From NCBI RefSeq assembly GCF_947855115.1, contig NZ_CANTZW010000014.1, positions 1 to 64,000 on the forward strand: a stretch of 64,000 bases of DNA, in the 5' to 3' direction. Shown one piece after another: positions 36,710 to 44,938 of the stretch. Below the pieces are notes generated by a model. That model worked only from the letters and a program-made list of their open reading frames with translations, did not search any database and was not told the DNA's origin. The stretch comes from an uncultured Parabacteroides sp. (GTDB lineage Bacteria > Bacteroidota > Bacteroidia > Bacteroidales > Tannerellaceae). The translations under genes were made by a program, and so were the position numbers. The stretch's first letter is position 1; each line of letters starts with the position of its first letter.

Positions 36710-38947
36710 ATGCTAAGACAATTATATCTGATATTTTTACTCGCTTGTATGACTTTCGCTTTGGCTTGGGCCGAAAATTCCGGCGGGAAAGTGAAAGGAC
36801 GTGTATATGATGAAAACAAGCAACCTGTCATCGGGGCGAATGTGTATTGGGAAGGGACTCAATTCGGGACTACTACCGATGCGGATGGAAATTTTGAGTT
36901 GGAACGAAAAGGCGATGCCAAGAATTTGGTAGTTAGCTATATCGGTTATGTAACGGAGGTTACTCCTGTGGATGAGGAGAGCGAGATGGTACAAGTTGTT
37001 TTAAAAGGCGAGATCGCTCTGGATGAGGTAGTGGTCAGCGAGCGTAAGATGGGAACCATCGCTTCCCGTACGAGCGTGTTGCAGACCCAGAAAATCACGT
37101 ATGATGAGATTTGTCGTGCGGCCTGCTGTAATTTAGCGGAGAGCTTTGAGACAAATCCATCGGTTGACGTATCATACTCGGATGCGGCGACAGGTGCCCG
37201 GCAAATCAAGTTGTTGGGGCTGGCGGGAACTTATGTGCAAATGTTGACCGAGAATTACCCGAATTTCCGGGGTGCCGCTTCCCTATACGGTTTGGATTAT
37301 GTTCCGGGAGCTTGGATGGAAAGTATCCAAGTATCTAAAGGAACCTCTTCGGTTAAAAATGGTTATGAGGCATTGGCCGGACAGATCAACGTGGAGTTTA
37401 AGAAGCCCCCTACGGCAGATATTTTCTCTGCCAACGTATTTGCGAGCGATGCCGGGCGTTATGAAGGGAATGCGGACGCATCCTGGCATATCAATGATAA
37501 GCTGTCTACCGGTTTGCTGGTACATTATTCGAATGATAAAATGCAACATGATGGCAATGATGATGGTTTTCTCGATACGCCTTTAAAAGAGCAAGTGAAC
37601 ATAATGAACCGTTGGTATCATAAGTTAGACAAGTATGTGGCTCAGTATGGTATCCGGTATTTACATGAGGGGCGTACCGGAGGACAGGATACGCGACACC
37701 ATGATTTCACCGATCCTTATCGGGTTCATTTAAACACCAACCGGGCTGAGTTATTTACGAAGCAAGCCTATATTATCGACAAGGAAAAAGTGGAGAGTGT
37801 GGCTTTGATACTTTCCGGTTCTTATCATGAGCAAAAATCAAGATACGACCGTACGCCCTACAACGTGTATCAGGAAAATATATATGCCAGCTTGCTGTAC
37901 GAGAAGGAATTTACGCCGATGCATAGCCTGAGCGCCGGATTGAGTATGAATTATGATGGTTTCGACGAGAATCTGGTTCAATATGTGGAAGGTGCGCCGG
38001 TTCGCCATGCTTACGACCGTACGGAAATCGTACCGGGAGCTTATGCCCAATATACGTTCAACCTGAATGATAAATTGATCTTTCTGGCTGGTGTACGTGC
38101 CGATTATAGTACCTTGTATGATTTCTTCGTGACTCCTCGCGTACATATTAAATATAATCCATTCGAGTGGTTCCATATCCGGGCCTCGGCGGGTAAGGGG
38201 TTTCGGACAGCGAATGTGCTGGCAGAGAATAATTTTTTGTTAGCCAGTAGCCGGAAAATGTATATCGCCGATGATCTGGATCAAGAAGAGGCATGGAATA
38301 CCGGTTTGAATCTGTCTTTTTATATACCTTTGTTCGGGAAAGAACTGAGCTTGAACGGTGAATGGTATTATACCGATTTCTTGAAACAGGTCGTGGTGGA
38401 TATGGATAGCGATCCTCATGCGGTTCGTTTCTACAATCTGGAGGGCCGTTCCTATTCGAATAGCTTCCAGGTGGAAGCCTCCTATCCTTTTTTCCGTGGA
38501 TTTACGCTGACGGCAGCTTATCGCTATACGTCCGCGAAGACTGATTACCGGAATGAGCTGGGAGTGACACGCCGGTTAAAAAAGCCGTTGGTTAGTGATT
38601 ATAAAGGCTTATTGACCGCCTCTTATCAAACCCCGTTGAAAAAGTGGCAGTTCGATTTGACAGGGCAATTTAACGGAGGAGGCCGCATGCCGACACCGGA
38701 TGCGTCTAATCCGTTATGGGGACCGGATTTTGAGGCTTATACGGTAGTCAACGCGCAGATTACGAAATATTTCCGTAGGTGGTCTATCTACGTAGGGGCC
38801 GAGAACTTGTTTGATTACAAACAGCCTAACCCGATTATCGATGCGGCCAATCCCAGAGGGGATAATTTTGATGGCTCTATGGTGTGGGGACCGGTACACG
38901 GACGGAAGATTTATGCGGGAATCCGCTTTAATATAAGCAGGGATTAA
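36710..38947 (+). CDS. TonB-dependent receptor with carboxypeptidase-like N-terminal domain
   Basis: 745 aa with signal peptide (to ALAWAE). Residues ~28-105 form a carboxypeptidase-regulatory-like domain (GRVYDENKQPVIGANVYWEG). The plug follows (ALDEVVVSE, then SIQVSKGTSSVKNGYEALAGQINVE) and the barrel ends in YAGIRFNIS. The size and plug are those of siderophore/metal receptors rather than SusC (no susD partner). Neighbouring Cys-rich and HMA proteins suggest copper or another metal as the cargo; this is inference. Confidence 0.9.
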   Translation: MLRQLYLIFLLACMTFALAWAENSGGKVKGRVYDENKQPVIGANVYWEGTQFGTTTDADGNFELERKGDAKNLVVSYIGYVTEVTPVDEESEMVQVVLKGEIALDEVVVSERKMGTIASRTSVLQTQKITYDEICRAACCNLAESFETNPSVDVSYSDAATGARQIKLLGLAGTYVQMLTENYPNFRGAASLYGLDYVPGAWMESIQVSKGTSSVKNGYEALAGQINVEFKKPPTADIFSANVFASDAGRYEGNADASWHINDKLSTGLLVHYSNDKMQHDGNDDGFLDTPLKEQVNIMNRWYHKLDKYVAQYGIRYLHEGRTGGQDTRHHDFTDPYRVHLNTNRAELFTKQAYIIDKEKVESVALILSGSYHEQKSRYDRTPYNVYQENIYASLLYEKEFTPMHSLSAGLSMNYDGFDENLVQYVEGAPVRHAYDRTEIVPGAYAQYTFNLNDKLIFLAGVRADYSTLYDFFVTPRVHIKYNPFEWFHIRASAGKGFRTANVLAENNFLLASSRKMYIADDLDQEEAWNTGLNLSFYIPLFGKELSLNGEWYYTDFLKQVVVDMDSDPHAVRFYNLEGRSYSNSFQVEASYPFFRGFTLTAAYRYTSAKTDYRNELGVTRRLKKPLVSDYKGLLTASYQTPLKKWQFDLTGQFNGGGRMPTPDASNPLWGPDFEAYTVVNAQITKYFRRWSIYVGAENLFDYKQPNPIIDAANPRGDNFDGSMVWGPVHGRKIYAGIRFNISRD

Positions 38948-39038
38948 TGTATATAAATACGTATATGCCGCCGTGATTTTGAAGGTATGTATGAATGGAT
39001 AATTAGAAGTTGTTATATTTAAAAAAAAACGATTGATT

Positions 39039-39371
39039 ATGAGACAATTGATTATGTTATTGCTTTGTACCGTGTTTACGGTATCGATCGCGTCTGCCCA
39101 GGATGCGAAAAAGAAGAAGGAATCGGTGACATTCTTTATCGAGGCGATGGATTGTGACCATTGCATCAAGAAGATCGAGAAAAATATCGCCTTCGAGAAA
39201 GGGGTTACCGACTTGAAATGTGATCTCACCACTCGCACGGCCGTAGTGACCTACAAGACCGCTAAGACCTCCAAGACCCGTCTGGCCGCGGCCTTTAAGA
39301 AAATAGGTATGGAAGCGGTTCCGGTAGACGATGGTGCAGGATGCCCGGTACCTCCGGCGAAAAAAAAGTGA
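39039..39371 (+). CDS. Periplasmic heavy-metal-associated (HMA) domain protein
   Basis: 110 aa from ATG 39039. Signal peptide cleaved after IASA. The mature part is one HMA ferredoxin-like domain with the metal-binding Cys pair MDCDHC (Cys39/Cys42), flanked by a Lys-rich linker (AKKKKE) and a Lys-rich tail (CPVPPAKKK). A third Cys lies near the tail. Such domains bind Cu(I), Zn or similar ions. It follows the TonB receptor by 91 bp and probably works with it. Confidence 0.88.
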   Translation: MRQLIMLLLCTVFTVSIASAQDAKKKKESVTFFIEAMDCDHCIKKIEKNIAFEKGVTDLKCDLTTRTAVVTYKTAKTSKTRLAAAFKKIGMEAVPVDDGAGCPVPPAKKK

Positions 39372-39413
39372 GCATACTCACGCTCATTAACATGGAAATT
39401 CATAAGAACATCT

Positions 39414-39421
39414 TATCTTTG
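39414..39421 (+). promoter_or_regulatory. -7 box for the ECF sigma factor gene
   Basis: TATCTTTG, an exact TAnnTTTG match about 140 bp before the sigma gene; the long leader has no recognised element. Confidence 0.55.
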
Positions 39422-39559
39422 CGGATGTTCCGTGGGGGCGGGCCTGTGTGTCCGCCTTGTTTGTGAAATAAATTTTCTGCGGAATGCAGCATTTGTTTAA
39501 TTATTTACATCCTAATATTGTACAGTTTCCGGAAAGGGAGACGTTCAAGGCACGACTGA

Positions 39560-40087
39560 ATGAATGAGCTACAACTGATAGAGGGTTGTCGGAAGGGGGA
39601 GAGAAGGGCTCAGAAAGAGCTTTATGATGTATATTCCCGGAAAATGATGGGAGTTTGTCTTCGTTATGTTAACGACAGGGAAACGGCTCGCGATTTGTTG
39701 CAGGATGGCTTCGTGAAAATTTTTACCAGTATGGATTCCTATACGGGAAGTGGCTCATTCGAGGGGTGGATGCGGAAGATCTTTGTTAATTGTGCGTTGG
39801 AATATCTGCGAAAGTCGGATGTGTTGCGCGAGGCGACAGATCTGGATAATACGGCGGAACTGGTTCAGCCCGATAGTTCGGCTATCTCGGACATGTCGGC
39901 GGCAGAGCTGATGAAACTAGTGAAGGAGTTGCCGGTTGGTTTCCGTACCGTATTCAATATGTTCGCGATAGAGGGATATTCTCATAAGGAGATCAGTGAG
40001 ATGTTGAATATAACAGAGAGTACTTCCCGTTCCCAGTATACCCGTGCCAAGCAGTTATTACAACGTAGAATTAACGCATTGTATTAA
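39560..40087 (+). CDS. ECF-type RNA polymerase sigma factor
   Basis: 175 aa. Region 2 contains LYDVYSRKMMGVCLRYVND and ARDLLQDGFVKIF; region 4 has the GYSHKEISEMLNITESTSRS helix-turn-helix. Typical Bacteroidetes sigma-70-family ECF protein. No FecR-type anti-sigma gene is adjacent; instead, after 6 bp comes a protein with a short cytoplasmic N-terminus, one membrane helix and a barrel-like C-terminus that may be its regulator. Confidence 0.93.
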   Translation: MNELQLIEGCRKGERRAQKELYDVYSRKMMGVCLRYVNDRETARDLLQDGFVKIFTSMDSYTGSGSFEGWMRKIFVNCALEYLRKSDVLREATDLDNTAELVQPDSSAISDMSAAELMKLVKELPVGFRTVFNMFAIEGYSHKEISEMLNITESTSRSQYTRAKQLLQRRINALY

Positions 40088-40093
40088 GATAAG

Positions 40094-41359
40094 ATGAGTG
40101 AAAAGGAAAGAGATATATGGGATGACGCTATCCGGTCGAGACTAGAGGATTTCGAGGTGGATACGCTGCCCGGCGACTGGGAGGCTATAGCCGATCGATT
40201 GCCCGGAAAGGCTCCGGTTCCTTTGCGTCGCACGCTTCGCTACTGGGTTGCCGCCGCCGTGATCTCCTTATTGGTCGTATCCGGTGGAATCTATTTATAC
40301 GATAGGGAGGTGGAGGATCTGCCGGTGGCGCAAGAGATGCGATCTTTGCGAGAGCCGATGCCTGCGGACATCCCGGTTGTCCCGGCAGAGAAAACGATGG
40401 AGCAAGCGCCGGTATTGGCGACAGCCCCTGCCGTTGCAAGCGTAAGGCCAAGTGCCGTATCCGGTGCGGTTAAGCGGGAAGGTCGGGCTAGAATGGCTCT
40501 ATTCCTGGGTAATAGGGAGAATGAAGAGAATCGATCTGTTTCCGATGCAAAGGTAATGTCTGCCAATATGCCTGAGGATGAGAAGGCGGTCGTAAGGCAA
40601 GATATAGAGAAGAAGGAGGATGAGGTCGTTGTTTTAAAGAACGAGGTGCTTGTCGCGGATGTTACCCCGGTTGTCCCAAAGAAGTCTGAGAAGGCTTCCC
40701 GGAAATGGGGATTCGGCATGGGAGGTGGAGGCCTCTCCATGGGAGCGGATAACCTGGTTCCTCAGTATGTGACGAACAGTAGCGTGCTTAAAAGCGAGAA
40801 CCTGATGAGCTTAAATTCGTTCGACACGGAAAAGAAAGATCCCGCTAAGACGGATATCCATCATAAGACACCGATCGGGGTAGGGATCTCGGTCAGCCGT
40901 TACTTGAATAATCGCTTTTCTTTACAGACTGGATTGACTTATTCTTATTTGAGATCGGAATGGAGTACGAATAACACGTATCATATAGAGAATGACCAGC
41001 GATTGCATTTTATAGGGATTCCGTTGTCTTTGACATATAAGATCGCGGAATGGAACCGTTTTATGGTATATGCCTCAGCCGGAGGTATGACGGAGGTAAA
41101 TGTCGCGGGTAAACGCAGGATGAAATTATTCTCGGATGAGGTAGAGATCGCTAAGCAAAGCGAGCATACCCGGATGAAAGAATGGTTGTGGTCTGTAAAT
41201 GCCCGTGCCGGTGTGAGTTATCCGGTTATCCGCTTCGTGAGCGCTTTCGCGGAGGCCGGGATTTGCTATTATTTTGATAATGGCAGTGAGATAGAAACCA
41301 TCCATTCGGAGAAGCCGTTGAACGTGAGCCTTCAATTCGGATTCCGTTTTGGTTTTTAA
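40094..41359 (+). CDS. Single-TM protein with outer-membrane-type beta-barrel C-terminus
   Basis: 421 aa. Residues 1-~55 are soluble and acidic (DIWDDAIRSRLEDFEVDTLP, WEAIADRLPG), resembling Bacteroidetes anti-sigma N-termini. One membrane helix follows (YWVAAAVISLLVVSGGIYLY), then a Pro/Glu-rich disordered linker to ~residue 205. The C-terminal ~200 residues look like a PorT/OMP_b-brl fold (VGISVSRYLNNRFSLQTGLTY, LNVSLQFGFRFGF end). No cleavable signal is seen, so the topology is puzzling. It is coupled to the ECF sigma gene and probably its partner. Confidence 0.8.
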   Translation: MSEKERDIWDDAIRSRLEDFEVDTLPGDWEAIADRLPGKAPVPLRRTLRYWVAAAVISLLVVSGGIYLYDREVEDLPVAQEMRSLREPMPADIPVVPAEKTMEQAPVLATAPAVASVRPSAVSGAVKREGRARMALFLGNRENEENRSVSDAKVMSANMPEDEKAVVRQDIEKKEDEVVVLKNEVLVADVTPVVPKKSEKASRKWGFGMGGGGLSMGADNLVPQYVTNSSVLKSENLMSLNSFDTEKKDPAKTDIHHKTPIGVGISVSRYLNNRFSLQTGLTYSYLRSEWSTNNTYHIENDQRLHFIGIPLSLTYKIAEWNRFMVYASAGGMTEVNVAGKRRMKLFSDEVEIAKQSEHTRMKEWLWSVNARAGVSYPVIRFVSAFAEAGICYYFDNGSEIETIHSEKPLNVSLQFGFRFGF

Positions 41360-41419
41360 TGACTCTATGAATTGTGACAATGTAAATACAAATACTTAAA
41401 AAAATAGAAAATTTGAATT

Positions 41420-42178
41420 ATGAAAGCATTTAAATTGGTGGGAGCGGCTACTGCTGCTGCATTGTTGTTGTTAACCTCTTGTTTGGGTGAAGGGAATAAT
41501 AGTTTCTCGAATTCCGGCTTTGGAGTAGGAGGTGTCTCAGAGAAATCATACAAAACTATTTTGAATACAGCTTATGGTGCTTTATATTCTCCGAATGTCT
41601 CTATCATGCCGGATGTTTGCTATTTGGCATCTTTTGAGGTAGACTTAAGTTCCGAAGAGAATGTCAACGCCGCGGCGAACGGTTATTATATGGCTACGAT
41701 CTCAGGCTTGCAGGAAATAACAAAAGGAACCACGGATTTTTATAGCACGTCGGATACAACCGCTTTGCTGAATAATGAGGTGGTTGTAAAGAATATGATC
41801 TTCGGTTCTTATATAGAGAAATACATATTTTTAGGAATGGCGTACAATGCGCATAAGAATCAGGTGAACCGATATACCTTATATTGGAATCAAACGGCGA
41901 CAGACTCGGTTCAGGTAGAAGATGGAGTTTCTACTTATAGCCTGTTCTTACGTGCGGTGAGAACAAATGAAGGAACGGGCGAGACTTTAAGTTCTACTTC
42001 TGAGTATCAGGCGTTTAAAGTTGGTGATGTGTTAGAGTCTATCATGAAGAAAGAGGGTATGAAAGAAGCGGATAGCTTTAACCTGAAAATTCATTATTTG
42101 AGTAATATTAATGAGAAAGACAGTACGGATCTTACATGGAGTTCCATAAATGTTCCTTTCGCTACCATTAAAGAGTAG
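41420..42178 (+). CDS. NigD-like lipoprotein 1
   Basis: 252 aa with lipobox LLTSC (Cys21). The two-part plan is an N-terminal small barrel domain and a C-terminal beta sandwich containing YSLFLRAV and LKIHYLSNINEKDSTDLTWSS, both shared with the next two genes. I assign it to the NigD-like family of Bacteroidales lipoproteins, whose function is not established (NigD was named in a bacteriocin operon). Followed by its own terminator, so it can be expressed apart from the other two. Confidence 0.75.
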   Translation: MKAFKLVGAATAAALLLLTSCLGEGNNSFSNSGFGVGGVSEKSYKTILNTAYGALYSPNVSIMPDVCYLASFEVDLSSEENVNAAANGYYMATISGLQEITKGTTDFYSTSDTTALLNNEVVVKNMIFGSYIEKYIFLGMAYNAHKNQVNRYTLYWNQTATDSVQVEDGVSTYSLFLRAVRTNEGTGETLSSTSEYQAFKVGDVLESIMKKEGMKEADSFNLKIHYLSNINEKDSTDLTWSSINVPFATIKE

Positions 42179-42213
42179 TAAATGTTTAGACAAATCGGGT
42201 AACGATAAGAATT

Positions 42214-42251
42214 CTCAAAAGTTTTCTACGGAAACTTTTGAGAGTTTTTTT
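42214..42251 (+). terminator. Terminator after NigD-like gene 1
   Basis: Perfect 11-bp stem CTCAAAAGTTT/AAACTTTTGAG with a 7-nt loop, followed by AGTTTTTTT. Confidence 0.92.
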
Positions 42252-42271
42252 ATGTATATGGGTAAAGATCG

Positions 42272-42279
42272 TATCTTTG
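42272..42279 (+). promoter_or_regulatory. -7 box for NigD-like genes 2 and 3
   Basis: TATCTTTG lies just after the terminator, 25 bp before the next ATG. An unusually good Shine-Dalgarno, AGAGGAG, sits 9 nt before that ATG at 42305. Confidence 0.65.
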
Positions 42280-42304
42280 CGTACTTTAAGAGGAGTATTG
42301 TGAA

Positions 42305-43066
42305 ATGAAATACAAGAGTTTAATAGGGTTTGTCTGGGGAGTGGTTATTGTAAGTATGTTTACTTCTTGCCTGAAAGACATAAACAATATCTATAATCCG
42401 GGAACGACCGCCGCTGTAGTCCGCCAGCATGGGGATAGTGCGTTGATGATGGCCAATACCCGTTTCGGTTGGATTTATGCGACAGGGTTGAGTTCGTATT
42501 CGGAGGGTAAATGCCTATTGGTGAGCTTTGATTACGATCCGAGCCTGCCGGAGAATGCGGATGCTGAACAGAAAGGATATTATACGGTGACCTTGCAAGG
42601 AGGAACGGCTGTCGACCAGCAAAATGCCAAGAGCCCTCTTACGGATACGCATAAGTTATTGACAAATGAGCAACCGGTACTTGCGGTCAATCCGTATGAC
42701 TCTGTTTTATATATCAAATTAGAAGATCATTTGTTTTTACCGTCGGCCTGCCGGACGACAGAAGGGCGTACCCTGAGCTGGCAACTGACTTATGACCCGG
42801 CCCAGCAGCCTGTTGTTGAGGATCAGAAATCAGTTTATTCCTTATATTTACGAGCTGCCGCTACAACCGGGAAACCGGAGGATAAGGCAGAAGAGATTAT
42901 CGGGGTTATTAACGCCTTTAATTTGTCGAATTTTATCAAGGATATGCGGGAACAAGGAGGAAGCGACGCAGACATGTATATACAGATCCATTATATCGAT
43001 CAGATCAATCCGGAAGATAGTACCCAGTTCACATGGGGAGTAACAGATCCTTTACTTATAAACTAG
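42305..43066 (+). CDS. NigD-like lipoprotein 2
   Basis: 253 aa with lipobox FTSC (Cys22). Homologous to the flanking genes: the C-terminal sandwich has YSLYLRAAA and IQIHYIDQINPEDSTQFTWGV. The N-terminal half contains GKCLLVSFDYDPSLPEN, equivalent to the DVCYLASFEVDLSSEEN of copy 1. The copies have diverged strongly, so the duplication is not recent. Function unknown. It shares a transcript with copy 3, 5 bp downstream. Confidence 0.75.
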   Translation: MKYKSLIGFVWGVVIVSMFTSCLKDINNIYNPGTTAAVVRQHGDSALMMANTRFGWIYATGLSSYSEGKCLLVSFDYDPSLPENADAEQKGYYTVTLQGGTAVDQQNAKSPLTDTHKLLTNEQPVLAVNPYDSVLYIKLEDHLFLPSACRTTEGRTLSWQLTYDPAQQPVVEDQKSVYSLYLRAAATTGKPEDKAEEIIGVINAFNLSNFIKDMREQGGSDADMYIQIHYIDQINPEDSTQFTWGVTDPLLIN

Positions 43067-43071
43067 AGAAG

Positions 43072-43824
43072 ATGAGAGCGCGAATTTTATATGGCTTATT
43101 TTTATCCCTGTTTTTAGGCATGATGACCTCTTGTATGGGGGATGGAAGTAATTCTATCAATTATCATCGGGTAGGAGTTATACGTGAGAACCCTATGCGA
43201 TGCATCTATACGGCAGATGAGGATGGAAATATTTTTATCGTCTCTTCCGCTGAGTTTGAGAACCGGACGGATTTGAAAGACGGGGATTGCTGCCTGGTTG
43301 ATTTTAAGACGAATTTTAGCGAGGAACTGGGTAATGGCGTTTACAACGCTGAGATTTATAAGTACGATTCGGTCGCCGTATGGCCTTTGCATGAGACATT
43401 GACCGATACCACGGTTATCTTGGACAAAGAACGCCTGGTTACGCTTGATTTTAAGAAAAGCATCTACCTGGAGGGACGTTTCTTTTTGCAAACCCAGCAT
43501 ACGAATCACCAAGTCGATCAAAAAGACATATTCAACTTATCGTATGATCCTGACCAGGAAGTGGAAAAAGACGATGACGGGCAACGTATCTATAATCTAT
43601 ATCTCCGGGTAACCCAGGAAGGTGGGACCGGTGATTCCGCTAAATGGGTCAACACGACCGCTTTTACGATTGATAAGTTTTTGGACCAAGCTAAAGCGAA
43701 AGAAAGTAGCGAGGGACAAGACGCGATAAATTTTAAAATAAATTATGCCGAGCGTTATAACGCAGATACAACCGCATGCGTTTGGGGGGCAACCGATGTG
43801 TTTACGTTGCGTTTTACGAATTAA
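43072..43824 (+). CDS. NigD-like lipoprotein 3
   Basis: 250 aa from ATG 43072, which gives a clean signal peptide with lipobox MMTSC (Cys21). An ATG at 43033 would overlap copy 2 and add residues before the signal, so it is rejected. It has the family features GDCCLVDFKTNFSEE, YNLYLRVTQ and FKINYAERYNADTTACVWG. Last of the three-gene set. The promoter for the next operon lies inside its 3' end. Confidence 0.75.
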   Translation: MRARILYGLFLSLFLGMMTSCMGDGSNSINYHRVGVIRENPMRCIYTADEDGNIFIVSSAEFENRTDLKDGDCCLVDFKTNFSEELGNGVYNAEIYKYDSVAVWPLHETLTDTTVILDKERLVTLDFKKSIYLEGRFFLQTQHTNHQVDQKDIFNLSYDPDQEVEKDDDGQRIYNLYLRVTQEGGTGDSAKWVNTTAFTIDKFLDQAKAKESSEGQDAINFKINYAERYNADTTACVWGATDVFTLRFTN

Positions 43825-43837
43825 ATATATACTTTTG
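43807..43837 (+). promoter_or_regulatory. Promoter of the yip1-smpB-metH group
   Basis: TTG at 43807-43809 (-33) and TACTTTTG at 43830-43837 (-7), spaced 20 bp; both match the Bacteroidetes housekeeping consensus. The next ATG is at 43858, so the leader is short. Confidence 0.7.
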
Positions 43838-43857
43838 CTATTTAAAAGAGAACAGAG

Positions 43858-44424
43858 ATGTATAAGGAGATATTTAGATGGGTAATCGCTATCATCTCAC
43901 AACCGGCGAAGGCGTGGGTTTTGTTAGTGAAAAAGGAAGAGAAGCATGAGGAGTTCTTATCTCGATTCGTGTATCCATTGATCGGCTTCGTTACCGTAGC
44001 GGCGTTTCTGGGCGTATTGTTTACGCGAAAGGAGTTTGATTTGGAGCTGGCGTTGAAGTCGTCTATCCGGACATTTGTGTCTTCGTTCGGAGGTTTTTAT
44101 CTCGGGGCTTACCTGATGAACGAGATATGGCAAGGTCTATTTAAACGGGAGAAGGATTTGAAATTGTGGTTGCGTTTCGTTGGATATTCCTCGTCGTTGA
44201 TGTTCGCTTTGAATATCATATTGATGTTGCTACCCGAGTTTTTCTTCTTGCGGATATTTATTCTTTATACGTTCTATATTGTCTGGGAAGGTGCTGGCCC
44301 GTATATGGGAGTCGAGGAGAAGATCCGTCTGAAATTTGTTGGATTTACAACCGCCATTATATTACTGACTCCGGCTGTTATCGAGATCTTGTTGTCGATG
44401 CTGATGCCCGGTTTGAGTTTTTGA
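43858..44424 (+). CDS. Yip1-like membrane protein
   Basis: 188 aa with five predicted membrane helices. The N-terminal PAKAWVLLVKKEEKHEEFL segment before the first helix is the usual start of Bacteroidetes YIP1 family proteins. The function of bacterial Yip1 proteins is not known. It is directly followed by smpB (14 bp). Confidence 0.78.
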   Translation: MYKEIFRWVIAIISQPAKAWVLLVKKEEKHEEFLSRFVYPLIGFVTVAAFLGVLFTRKEFDLELALKSSIRTFVSSFGGFYLGAYLMNEIWQGLFKREKDLKLWLRFVGYSSSLMFALNIILMLLPEFFFLRIFILYTFYIVWEGAGPYMGVEEKIRLKFVGFTTAIILLTPAVIEILLSMLMPGLSF

Positions 44425-44438
44425 CAGAATAACACAAA

Positions 44439-44900
44439 ATGAAAGAGAAGATTAGTTATAACATACAGATAAAGAATAAACGGGCGACGTTCGATTACGA
44501 GTTGCTCGATACTTTTACGGCTGGGATCGTACTGACCGGGACAGAGATCAAATCGATCCGTTTAGGGAAGGCGAGCTTGGTAGATACGTTTTGTATCGTG
44601 GAAAAAGGGGAACTGTGGGTGAAGAATATGTATATCGCCGAGTATTTTTACGGTACGTACAATAATCACAACGCACGGCGAGACCGGAAATTACTTCTTA
44701 CCAAAAAGGAATTACGAAAGATCGATGGCGCCGTTCGTGCCAGTGGCTTTACGATCGTTCCCACTCGTTTGTTTATCAACGAGAAAGGTTTGGCGAAGGT
44801 CGTAGTAGCGATCGCACGAGGTAAAAAAGAATACGATAAGCGAGACTCTATCCGCGAACGAGATGACAGGCGGGAGATGGATCGTGCTTTCAAACGATAA
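44439..44900 (+). CDS. smpB: SsrA-binding protein SmpB
   Basis: 153 aa. It has the SmpB barrel signatures [21 protein letters not shown] and [20 protein letters not shown], and [20 protein letters not shown]. The basic C-terminal tail ([20 protein letters not shown]) mimics the tRNA anticodon arm in the decoding centre. It delivers alanyl-tmRNA to stalled ribosomes; the tmRNA 3' end is at the left edge of this window, about 44 kb away. Confidence 0.96.
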   Translation: MKEKISYNIQIKNKRATFDYELLDTFTAGIVLTGTEIKSIRLGKASLVDTFCIVEKGELWVKNMYIAEYFYGTYNNHNARRDRKLLLTKKELRKIDGAVRASGFTIVPTRLFINEKGLAKVVVAIARGKKEYDKRDSIRERDDRREMDRAFKR

Positions 44901-44938
44901 TTTTTCCTCCTGCGCATAAGTAAAGGTAAAACAGATTT

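Noticed and set aside
44901..44938. Cobalamin riboswitch before metH
   Set aside because: Only 38 bp separate smpB and metH and no B12-box-like sequence is visible there.
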